NCBI GenBank assembly: GCA_029262835.1
Contig: JAJCYQ010000086.1
Span: 1 to 43,422 of the forward strand
Reading direction: 5' to 3'
Origin: Bacteroidota bacterium
GTDB lineage: Bacteria > Bacteroidota > Rhodothermia > Rhodothermales > UBA10348
DNA length: 43,422 nucleotides
The notes under the pieces: generated by a model
The model's database searches: none
Told to the model about the DNA's origin: nothing
Seen by the model: the letters and a program-made list of their open reading frames with translations, nothing else
Part shown: one piece after another, positions 23,688 through 30,735 of the stretch
Layout of the letters: every line of letters starts with the position of its first letter
Position numbering within the stretch: position 1 is the first letter of the stretch
Program-made: the position numbers and the translations under genes

Positions 23688-25262
23688 CTAGAAGTGTGTC
23701 CTGGAGGATGCGACGAACGTGCCTTTCAATACGTTGGCATCACAGATAATGGAGAGCGTCCCGGTGTTTTCGGCCAAGACATCGATGACAACCGATTCGT
23801 GCATGGGAAGCGCGGTCGTCTCTATCCCCAAGTCCGGAATGGCGACAGATAATGCGCACGCTGTATCCGAATGGCGTGTCACGGTGATCCGCGTGGTCTC
23901 GCCTTCGGCGAGTTCAATGTTCACCGGCTCGAACTCTGCACCCGATTTGCCCACATCGATAGTGACGGTGTGCACATCGGGTTGACCACCGCCCTTCGTC
24001 TGAGTCATGGCGTTGACAGCGCTTGCAAGTTGCGCCTCAGAGTCAATCAGGAACTGCCCGCTTGTCACGACCTGTTCCGTTCCTGACAGCCCATCCAGTA
24101 TTTGTATTCGGCCATCGGCCTCCAGGCCAACCGTTACTTCTGTGGGCAAGAATCGACCATCCCCGAGGGCCACGATCACCACATCGCGTTCGCCCGTTCG
24201 GATGACTGATTCAGCAGGTACAACCGGGTATGCGGTGGCCGTCGTGCCAACGAGCCTCACGGAGGCATACATCTCTGGCTTCAGCCGTAAGCCGGGATTC
24301 GGAATGTCGATACGGGCCTTCACCGTCCGGGACGCCGTGTCCAACTCGTCATAGATAAAGCTTACGCGACCTTGTATGGTCTGACCAGGGTTGTACGGCA
24401 GCTCTATGGAAGCCATCGTCCCGACAGCCACCCATGCCAAATCCTGTTCGTACAGGTCGACATTGAGCCACAGGGATGACAGGTTGGACAGTTTCATCAA
24501 CGTCTGTCCGGCGGCGATTCTCTGGCCTTCAACGACATTCGTTTCAGCAACGGTGCCGTCGGCCGGGGCATACAATGTCAGGGTCTTTGTTGGCTCGCCG
24601 GTCTCTTCCAGGCGCCGTACCTGGGCGTCCGAAATATCCCAATACGCCAAGCGGCGGCGGGCCGCTTCTATCAAGCGATCTGAATCGGCCGAGATTCCCA
24701 GACGTTCCGCATTGCGGAGGGCCAGTAGATACTCTTCCTGCGTTGCAACAAGTTCGGGGCTGTAAATTTCCAGCAGCGGCTGATTGGCCTTGACACGCGC
24801 ACCCTCGAAATTCACGTGCAGGGTTTCCACCCACCCGCTGATTTTGGGCGATACGGCAACAACTTCTTGTTCATTCACGGTAAAACGCCCCGTGGTTCGT
24901 ACCGTGTGCTGAAGCGGCTCTATGACCACACGTGCCGTTCGAACGCCGATGTTTTGCATCGTGACGGGGTCGATGGAGACAACCCCTTGCCCCGAGGCCT
25001 CATCTGCATAGACGGGAACGAGATCCATTCCCATCCGGGACGTTCCGGGCGCATCATAGATTTCGTTGGGGTTCATGGGCGCGCGCCAGTAGAGGACGGG
25101 GCGTTCCGCAGACTCCGCGTGCGTATTTCCATTCTCCGAATGGGGAGCGTCTGACGATCCTCCTGCACCCGTCATTCTTCCGGCAAAATATGCAGCACCT
25201 GCGACCAGGATCATGACGAGTAACGAGAGAGCAAGCCGTTGGGTACGTTGTAGAGTCTTCAT
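23688..25262 (-). CDS. cusB: RND periplasmic adaptor CusB with fused cupredoxin-like tail
   Basis: A 524-residue protein, about 100 longer than usual. One N-terminal helix anchors it. The metal-handling N-region APMNPNEIYDAPGTSRMGMD keeps the three Met ligands known from E. coli CusB (Met63, 77 and 79 here). Adaptor domains follow: barrel-sandwich (VAVSPKISGWVETLHVNFEG), a helical hairpin, and beta-barrel segments to about residue 400. Residues about 429-524 form an extra beta domain (VHTVTIDVG, FEPVNIELAEGETTRITVTR, IICDANVLKGTF) like the cupredoxin domains of metal proteins. Its two Cys (about 469 and 507) are kept, but the Met-rich CGMNM of typical members is CDANV here. It lies between the cusC-like gene and cusA. 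Confidence 0.93.
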   Translation of the reverse strand: MKTLQRTQRLALSLLVMILVAGAAYFAGRMTGAGGSSDAPHSENGNTHAESAERPVLYWRAPMNPNEIYDAPGTSRMGMDLVPVYADEASGQGVVSIDPVTMQNIGVRTARVVIEPLQHTVRTTGRFTVNEQEVVAVSPKISGWVETLHVNFEGARVKANQPLLEIYSPELVATQEEYLLALRNAERLGISADSDRLIEAARRRLAYWDISDAQVRRLEETGEPTKTLTLYAPADGTVAETNVVEGQRIAAGQTLMKLSNLSSLWLNVDLYEQDLAWVAVGTMASIELPYNPGQTIQGRVSFIYDELDTASRTVKARIDIPNPGLRLKPEMYASVRLVGTTATAYPVVPAESVIRTGERDVVIVALGDGRFLPTEVTVGLEADGRIQILDGLSGTEQVVTSGQFLIDSEAQLASAVNAMTQTKGGGQPDVHTVTIDVGKSGAEFEPVNIELAEGETTRITVTRHSDTACALSVAIPDLGIETTALPMHESVVIDVLAENTGTLSIICDANVLKGTFVASSRTHF

Positions 25263-25318
25263 ATCGACGTAATCATTGTGGGGGCCACGGGTAGAAGAGA
25301 GCTGAGGAAATTCACCTA

Positions 25319-26641
25319 CTACCTCTCAATTTCATCGAGTGTGCGGATACCGAGAGCACGCTCCAGACGTGCCGACGCTTGGAGGTATCGCTCCAAAGCA
25401 TCTTCGTAGCCCATTTGCAGCGTAAACAGCATGCGTTGGGCATCGAGCAGGTTCAGGAAATCGGTTCGCGCTGTGGTGTAGGCCGACAGCGTCGATTCCA
25501 GTGTTGTCTCAGCCTGAGGGATAAGGACGCCGCTGAAGAGCGAGAGCTGTTCCTCCTCTCGTTTCAGCTGATTCAGGAGATCGGAAAGCTGGGTGCGATA
25601 GCTGGTCATCAGTGCCTCCTGGCGTGCTGTGACCTGTGCAACCCGGATCTGCGTCTCCTGGACGCGGGCCCTAAGCTTCTTGCGCCAGAGAGGTACCTTC
25701 ACCGAGATGCCGAGTGCCAAGGCGTCGCGGCCATTCGCGGTCGGCGGCATTGGCCGCGACGCCATATCGAAATAGGTGATATTGAAGCCAAAATCGGGTA
25801 GAAACTGCTTTTGAGCGAGTTCAACCTGCATTTCCGCGCGTGTCATGGCGCTGGCCAGGGCATCCTCTTCCGGTCGCTCCCGTCGGGCGATCTCGATGAG
25901 CTGTTCAATTTCTGAGGTAATGGGTCCAGGCTGTGCTACACGTACGTGGACGTCTGCCGCGATGGGCTCGTTGATGAGACGGCTCAGCGTCTCGATCGCT
26001 GTCATGCGACTTCTGGTCAGAGTGAGAAGTCGTTGAGACAGGGCGTTCTTTTCCAGTTGGGCTTTCAGGATCGCCTGCTGCAGCCCGATTCCCACTTCAT
26101 ACTGCGTTGTTGCAGCATCCTCGAACGAACGCATCCTCTCCTGGAACTCCTCCACGTATAGAATCTGCTCCTGTATGCGGTACAATTCGTAGTACATCGT
26201 CTTTACCTGGAAGAGCAGGTCCTGCCTGAATGTCTCGGCCTCATAGTGCGCCACGTCTGCGCTAAGCCCCGCAATGTCTCCCTGAAGGCCAAGCTTGCCG
26301 GGGAACGGGACCATCTGCTCCACACGCCACTGCGAGCGCTGGGCGCCTCGGCCGGTCAGCACGGAAAACGGTTGGTAGGTTGCCATCACTACCGGATCCG
26401 GAAGTGACGATACCTGGGCCCCCTTTGTCGCTAGCGCATCTGTTTCCATCAACGCAGCGCGGAGTGAGGGATTGTTGGCTTGAACAGCCATCAGCAAATC
26501 GTCCATCCGCAAGAATCGGACGTCGGCTGAGTCGGCGGCTCCGTGGAAATCGTTTGGAAGTACCTGCGCTCGGGCAGTTCCTACCAGCAGGAGCAGAGGG
26601 AGTACGGCGCAGAGCGCGCCGAAACGTCGGGATTGAGACAT
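25319..26641 (-). CDS. cusC: TolC/CusC-like outer membrane efflux protein
   Basis: A 440-residue protein with a signal peptide ending TARAQ. It has two copies of the outer-membrane-factor helix pattern: NNPSLRAALMETDALATKGAQVSSLPDP near residue 55, and RPEEDALASAMTRAEMQVELAQKQFLPDFG near 240. Long coiled helices fit a TolC-type trimer tunnel. It supplies the outer-membrane exit for CusBA, 56 bp upstream of cusB. The symbol is by position and role; sequence alone says OMF family. A large hairpin sits just upstream, in the gap to the preceding gene. Confidence 0.88.
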   Translation of the reverse strand: MSQSRRFGALCAVLPLLLLVGTARAQVLPNDFHGAADSADVRFLRMDDLLMAVQANNPSLRAALMETDALATKGAQVSSLPDPVVMATYQPFSVLTGRGAQRSQWRVEQMVPFPGKLGLQGDIAGLSADVAHYEAETFRQDLLFQVKTMYYELYRIQEQILYVEEFQERMRSFEDAATTQYEVGIGLQQAILKAQLEKNALSQRLLTLTRSRMTAIETLSRLINEPIAADVHVRVAQPGPITSEIEQLIEIARRERPEEDALASAMTRAEMQVELAQKQFLPDFGFNITYFDMASRPMPPTANGRDALALGISVKVPLWRKKLRARVQETQIRVAQVTARQEALMTSYRTQLSDLLNQLKREEEQLSLFSGVLIPQAETTLESTLSAYTTARTDFLNLLDAQRMLFTLQMGYEDALERYLQASARLERALGIRTLDEIER

Positions 26642-26643
26642 GA

Positions 26644-26742
26644 TGATCTGACGGAGGACAGTGGTTTCGGATAGCGGGTCTGGTAGGTATTCACGCGCAC
26701 GCGGTGCGGGAGTGATACCAGCTTCCGAAACGGGTCAGATCA
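26644..26742. repeat. Long imperfect hairpin between the Cys-rich gene and cusC
   Basis: Nested arms: TGATCTGAC (26644-26652) with GTCAGATCA (26734-26742); GTTTCGGA (26664-26671) with TCCGAAAC (26724-26731); CTGGTA (26680-26685) with TACCAG (26716-26721). The loop is GC-rich. The stop codon of the upstream gene (26735-26737) lies in the outer arm. No T run, so it is not a standard terminator. It may tune expression or mRNA decay inside the cus operon, or be a small mobile repeat. Confidence 0.55.
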
Positions 26743-27199
26743 GGAACGAACCAAGGAGTGCATGTCGAAGGGGCGTAGTCGTATAGGAAGGGGCACGGGC
26801 CCTTACATCTGACGACTTACCATTTGGCACACCAATCGGTACCGTTGGAGTGTCACGCAACAGGAAGTCGGTAGCGGGTAGAGTGGCAATGCGTTGGCCT
26901 GTGGCCGGGAGCAGTGTCACCAATACCGGCAGCGCCCCGTGTTGATTGCAGCACACGTGACGGGCCGCAGACTGGTCCATTGGGCAGCGGACGTCGACCG
27001 TTTCATGGCTCGCCATTTCGGACGTGTGCGTACCCAACGTGTGCGAACCCATTGACGCCATTTCACAGGCTGCCGTGACCGAAGGGACGGCCATTCCGAA
27101 GAGTAGCACGACGCCGACGATCAGCGGGAGAATGCGATATGTACGAAGATGGAACGTGGCTCTGGCCTTATTGATGGATATAGGACTCACATGAGACAA
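26735..27199 (-). CDS. Secreted Cys/Met/His-containing protein of unknown function
   Basis: About 154 residues. No ATG is available near the signal peptide; the start would be TTG at 27199 or GTG at 27190. A hydrophobic segment (ILPLIVGVVLLFGMAVPSVTAA) should direct export. The next 50 residues hold CEMASMGSH, TSEMASHETVDVRCPMDQ and HVCCNQH: five Cys with several Met and His, a plausible copper-binding region. The second half is Thr/Pro-rich with no known domain. It is the first gene after operator copy F (37 bp) and leads the cusCBA genes, so it may be a periplasmic metal carrier for that pump. I do not recognise a family. Confidence 0.6.
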   Translation of the reverse strand: MSHVSPISINKARATFHLRTYRILPLIVGVVLLFGMAVPSVTAACEMASMGSHTLGTHTSEMASHETVDVRCPMDQSAARHVCCNQHGALPVLVTLLPATGQRIATLPATDFLLRDTPTVPIGVPNGKSSDVRARAPSYTTTPLRHALLGSFLI

Positions 27200-27236
27200 C
27201 GCTCACACGATCAGCCGGTAGCTTACGGAGTATTTT

Positions 27237-27276
27237 CTTAACGACTCCTTAAGCCATTCTTAAATTTAATTCAGGT
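27237..27276 (-). promoter_or_regulatory. Predicted response-regulator operator, copy F
   Basis: This is the clearest copy. The half-sites at 11-bp steps on the plus strand are CTTAACG (27237), CTTAAGC (27248), CTTAAAT (27259) and TTCAGGT (27270). It is 37 bp upstream of the gene that leads the cus efflux genes on the reverse strand, and 37 bp from the end of the azurin-like gene. Confidence 0.8.
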
Positions 27277-27313
27277 TGCTTTTCCTGATCGAAGATGGCC
27301 ACAAAAGAGTAGA

Positions 27314-27793
27314 TCAGTCCGTCACGTTCAGTACTCCACGCATCAGTACATAATGACCGGGGAAGGTGCAAGTATAATAGTATGTGCCCGGGCTGGGCGC
27401 GGTGAATGTCACTTCAACCGTTTCACTGGGAGCTGCCAGCGGAGTATGGAACAGAATGTCTTCATCCTCTGGGATGTACTCGGTCTCTGCTGCTGCAATA
27501 GCCGCCACACCCACCCGGTCTATAGCCTCTTCATTGGACAGAAAAACCACGTTGTGTGACATCCCCATGACCGTCGCTTGGTTTTCGAAGACCAGATGCA
27601 CCGTTGTACCGGTTTTCAAAGTGACTTCCGTTTGTACGAACTTGAGTTCATTTCCGGAGGATTGAATGACAACTTCAGAGGGCACTTCCTGCGACTCAGA
27701 TTCAAGTGCAGGCGTTTGAGCCTGTGCATTGAGGCAAGCGGACAGGCTGATTCCAATAAGTATCAGGGTTGAGCGTAACGTACTATGTTTCAT
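27314..27793 (-). CDS. Azurin-like blue copper protein
   Basis: A 159-residue protein with a signal peptide; LSAC at residues 17-20 may be a lipobox. The mature domain is an azurin/plastocyanin fold with type 1 copper ligands His80 (MSHNVVF), Cys142 (YYYTCTFPGH), His147 and Met151 (YVLMRG). It carries single electrons, or stores copper, in the periplasm or on a membrane. Its ATG overlaps the stop of the diheme cytochrome gene (ATGA, 27790-27793), so the two are made together, and an electron path cytochrome-azurin is likely. Confidence 0.92.
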   Translation of the reverse strand: MKHSTLRSTLILIGISLSACLNAQAQTPALESESQEVPSEVVIQSSGNELKFVQTEVTLKTGTTVHLVFENQATVMGMSHNVVFLSNEEAIDRVGVAAIAAAETEYIPEDEDILFHTPLAAPSETVEVTFTAPSPGTYYYTCTFPGHYVLMRGVLNVTD

Positions 27794-28437
27794 AAGTTGT
27801 TAAGGGGTGTGGTTTGGCCTTGGGACACAGCCCAGACAAAAGCAGCAACCTGTTGTGCCTGTTCTTCGCTGATGCCGCCTGGATAGGCCGCCATTGCGGT
27901 TCCTGATACACCATTTCGGACAATCTCCAGGATCGTGGTGAAGTCCCCGTTGCCGCGCTTCCATTGGCTGTCCTTCAGGTTGGGGGCGATGGGACCTCCT
28001 TCAAGCCCGCTCCCATGACACGCAAAGCACGTTCCGGCACCGTTATAGACCAGTCTTCCTTGTGCGATTAGTTCGTCCGTCACTTCAGAGGGCGGGGACA
28101 GATCGCCGCGTAGACGGGCAGGCCTCAGGGCCGCATCGTTCGAGGCCAGCAGAAAATCCCGGACAAGCGACGCCTGCCTGCGGGTGAGATTGGCGCGCGT
28201 CTGCATGTGTTGCATGATTATCACCCATTCCCGGTCGGTCCGCTCTTCCGGCCCACGAGGGTTATGGCACCGTTGGCACGTCCGCGAAAAAAGTTCAGCG
28301 CCCTGACCGATGCGCACTGCCAAGGTGGTGTCACTCAGCGTCGCGTCGTCCAAAGACAATGGTGGCACGGGAGTCTTAAAAGCCAAGCCCATGTAGAGCA
28401 TGATGAGTGCAGCCATCGTAGTCGAAAAGAGTCGCAT
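27790..28437 (-). CDS. Diheme c-type cytochrome
   Basis: A 215-residue protein with an N-terminal hydrophobic export segment and two heme c sites: CQRCH (residues 54-58) and CFACH (137-141). The second domain looks like a class I cytochrome c with a distal Met (GTAMAAYPGG). The first half, EWVIIMQHMQTRANLTRRQASLVRDFL, is like the helical c-type domains of quinone- or metal-linked enzymes. It probably passes electrons between the azurin-like protein and the respiratory chain. It is 14 bp after the porin-like gene. Confidence 0.9.
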   Translation of the reverse strand: MRLFSTTMAALIMLYMGLAFKTPVPPLSLDDATLSDTTLAVRIGQGAELFSRTCQRCHNPRGPEERTDREWVIIMQHMQTRANLTRRQASLVRDFLLASNDAALRPARLRGDLSPPSEVTDELIAQGRLVYNGAGTCFACHGSGLEGGPIAPNLKDSQWKRGNGDFTTILEIVRNGVSGTAMAAYPGGISEEQAQQVAAFVWAVSQGQTTPLNNL

Positions 28438-28451
28438 GGGAAGTCTCCGAT

Positions 28452-29648
28452 TTAAAATCCAAAAGCGATTTGGATAGCGAGGCGGTTGTTGTCAATGCTG
28501 TGCTCCTCTTCATTGATGAGGTACTCCACCTTGACCACAACCGCTGGCTCGAACCAGTAGTCCAGCCCGAGGGCGAGTTGCTGTCCGGCATCCGTGACGA
28601 CTTCTCCATCGATGTCGCTTTCAAAAAGCTGGGTCCAGCGTACGACCGGCTGCCACTTACCCTGCCGATAGCCCGCCTGCACCCAATAGCCGTTTCGCGT
28701 CAGGGTTTCGGCGCTGTCGTCAACTGCCGGGATCTCGTCCTCCTCGTGGGCCACGTCCTGCCAGGTTTGTATGAACTCGCCGTGCACCGTGATGCTTCGG
28801 TGCCGCCCTTCCACGTGCGCCCCGACGGCGCTGAAGCGAAGGTCACCTGCCGGGTCGAACGCGGCTGTCATACCGGAGACATTGACCTCGAAAAACGGGG
28901 CAATGCCGAAACCAAGCCGACCACCGAGCAGCTTGTTTTCATTGTTGTCCGTAAAGTCACCACCAAAGGCGAGGTCCCCAGGACCGGTGATCCCCTCCCC
29001 GCTGGCAAAGCCGACCTCCGTGGTCGCGATGGTGGCCTCATCGTGCCCCTCCTCTGCTCCGTCTTCGTGTGCTGCCTGCATAGGCCCCTGTGTAATGAAC
29101 GCCTCGGCCGTGATGGTTCTGAAGCGTCCAACACTAAAAGCACCACGTAATTGTACGCCCACGTCTGAAAGAACGGGCAAGAGCGGATCGGTCGGTGTAA
29201 GGGCACCGTGGCCGCCGTAGAGAGCCGGAGCGCTGATAAGTCGATTTATCCAGGTAGGATGGAGCCTCTCCGAAAACGTATTAAAGGGCAGGAGGAATTT
29301 GCCCGCGACCAGCGTCAGGTTGTTGCTGAGCGCCATATCCACTTGGGCATACTCCAGCGAGGTGGCCGTGACGTCGTCTTCGATCCCGAATTCAAGTTCT
29401 CCCTCAAAAAGAAATCGGTCGGAAACCTGGAACAGCATGATGGGCGCAAAAATTGCCGAGAAGTCGTTGGGCTGTCCTTCTTCGGCGAAAAGCGTCTGAA
29501 AGCCAGCACCCCCATAACCCGTGAGCAGGTAGCCTTGCCGGGGGAAGAAGCGTTGCGCATCCGCTTGATCCTGTGCACTGGCCAAGTCCGAGCCGAAAAG
29601 AGCCAGCATGACGCAACCGAGCAGTAAAGGATGGGTCCGTTGGTTCAT
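28452..29648 (-). CDS. Outer-membrane porin-like beta-barrel protein
   Basis: About 398 residues from the ATG at 29648, which gives a clean signal peptide (HPLLLGCVMLALFGSDLASAQ); the frame is open to 29723. The mature sequence alternates in the way of a barrel and ends in aromatic residue F (IAIQIAFGF). Segments FLFEGELEFGIED, NLTLVAGKFLLPFNTFSERLHP and YWVQAGYRQGKWQPVVRW recall phosphate-selective porins (OprO/OprP type). An acidic/His loop (EDGAEEGHDEATI) may lie outside. It leads an operon with the cytochrome and azurin genes. Its cargo is unknown. Confidence 0.75.
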   Translation of the reverse strand: MNQRTHPLLLGCVMLALFGSDLASAQDQADAQRFFPRQGYLLTGYGGAGFQTLFAEEGQPNDFSAIFAPIMLFQVSDRFLFEGELEFGIEDDVTATSLEYAQVDMALSNNLTLVAGKFLLPFNTFSERLHPTWINRLISAPALYGGHGALTPTDPLLPVLSDVGVQLRGAFSVGRFRTITAEAFITQGPMQAAHEDGAEEGHDEATIATTEVGFASGEGITGPGDLAFGGDFTDNNENKLLGGRLGFGIAPFFEVNVSGMTAAFDPAGDLRFSAVGAHVEGRHRSITVHGEFIQTWQDVAHEEDEIPAVDDSAETLTRNGYWVQAGYRQGKWQPVVRWTQLFESDIDGEVVTDAGQQLALGLDYWFEPAVVVKVEYLINEEEHSIDNNRLAIQIAFGF

Positions 29649-29772
29649 TGTCGTCACCAATTGGTGGAAAAGGCGTGAGCCCAAGGGAAGGAGAGCTGAT
29701 TGCCCCTGACAGACAGCGCGCACCGAGCGAGAAGACTGAAAGTTGAATCGCCGAAAAAGTGAGTCAGAGAAA

Positions 29773-29812
29773 CTTAAATGAACCTGAACAAGACCTTAAA
29801 TATGTTTCAGGT
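29773..29812 (-). promoter_or_regulatory. Predicted response-regulator operator, copy G
   Basis: The half-sites at 11-bp steps on the plus strand are CTTAAAT (29773), CTGAACA (29784), CTTAAAT (29795) and TTCAGGT (29806). It is 124 bp upstream of the ATG chosen for the porin-like gene on the reverse strand. It is the rightmost copy, close to the apparent end of the metal island. Confidence 0.78.
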
Positions 29813-30125
29813 GTTCGTGTACCTGGCAGCGCGCCATCATGCAACAGCGTAAACAGCGCTGGTCCGGGTCTGCCGGACACGTTGAATGCACATTTACGTG
29901 CAATCTTGCGATCTGGGCGATCCAGCATCGCTTCAGTATTCCGACCGGGCGGAAATACACTAAATGCGCGAGAAGGTATCCCAGTCCGGTATTCGAGGCT
30001 GAGTTCACCTCGCCGTTGACCATCATCTATTCTTGACCTATTCCTTGACCCAGAATCCGCTCACTTCTGTAACTCGTTGACAGACAAACAGATATAGCGT
30101 ATCTATGGACTCCAGTCCTGGGCAC
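29813..30125. other. Gene-free junction between metal island and chromosome-like region
   Basis: There is no ORF with family-like sequence on either strand. The segment ends in a forward terminator, so a small forward transcript is possible, but no known RNA family was recognised. GC content and gene type change across it. Confidence 0.4.
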
Positions 30126-30163
30126 AAAGCGGAGCCGCTCTTACGAGCCGCTCCGCTTTTTTT
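30126..30163 (+). terminator. Rho-independent terminator
   Basis: Stem AAAGCGGAGC (30126-30135) pairs with GCTCCGCTTT (30150-30159); an inner 4-bp stem with a TTAC loop stacks after a C-C mismatch. Seven T follow on the forward strand (30157-30163). No forward gene is evident upstream; the reverse DinB gene ends 28 bp away and may also use the hairpin. Confidence 0.75.
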
Positions 30164-30190
30164 ATGCGCGTGTCACGTCACCAGTGGGAA

Positions 30191-30679
30191 TCACCCCTCA
30201 TCCGCGCTCGGGCCGTAGAGTGCGGGCACGGGTACGTCGAGCAGGCGGAGGTACACGCCGAGCTGCCCGCGGTGGTGAATCATGTGATTCATGACGAAGG
30301 AGCGAAGCACCACCGCGCGTGGCATGGTAAAATAGACCTCATCGCCAGCCCTGAGCGACCAGTTGACCGCGAGGTCCTCGGCCGTCGCGGGCTCAAGCGC
30401 CGCGCGGGCCTCTGTAACCGCCTTGTCGAAAAGCGCAACGAGGCCCTCCGTCGTGTCCGGTTTCGGCTCCTCGAAAGGACCCGACACGTCGAGATCTTCG
30501 GTCGCCAGCGTCATGCCGATCCAGGACGGCACGTTGGCCAGATGGGACGCCAACTTGTGAAGCGTCATGGACTTTTCATGGGGTGCCCAGGCGAACTGGC
30601 CCTCGGGCACGCGCTCCAGCATGCGGCGGGTGCCCGCCATTTCCTGGTCAAATTCTGCTATGAAGTCAGCTCCTGTCAT
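30191..30679 (-). CDS. DinB-family protein
   Basis: A 162-residue four-helix-bundle protein with the three spaced His of DinB/YfiT metal sites: LHKLASHLANVPSW (about residue 45), and MNHMIHHRGQLGVYLRLLDVPVPALYGPS near the C-terminus. The latter segment is diagnostic of the family. Members are thiol S-transferases or metal-dependent hydrolases of unknown substrate, usually stress-linked. It lies alone, divergent from the amidohydrolase gene. Confidence 0.9.
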   Translation of the reverse strand: MTGADFIAEFDQEMAGTRRMLERVPEGQFAWAPHEKSMTLHKLASHLANVPSWIGMTLATEDLDVSGPFEEPKPDTTEGLVALFDKAVTEARAALEPATAEDLAVNWSLRAGDEVYFTMPRAVVLRSFVMNHMIHHRGQLGVYLRLLDVPVPALYGPSADEG

Positions 30680-30735
30680 GGTGTAGGCGAGTTTTCATTA
30701 TGTTGATAGTCGATCCACCAAAAGTACCCACCACC

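Noticed and set aside
29813-30170. A tRNA or known small RNA ending at the terminator
   Set aside because: No cloverleaf or T-loop consensus and no recognisable RNA family; only the terminator is solid.
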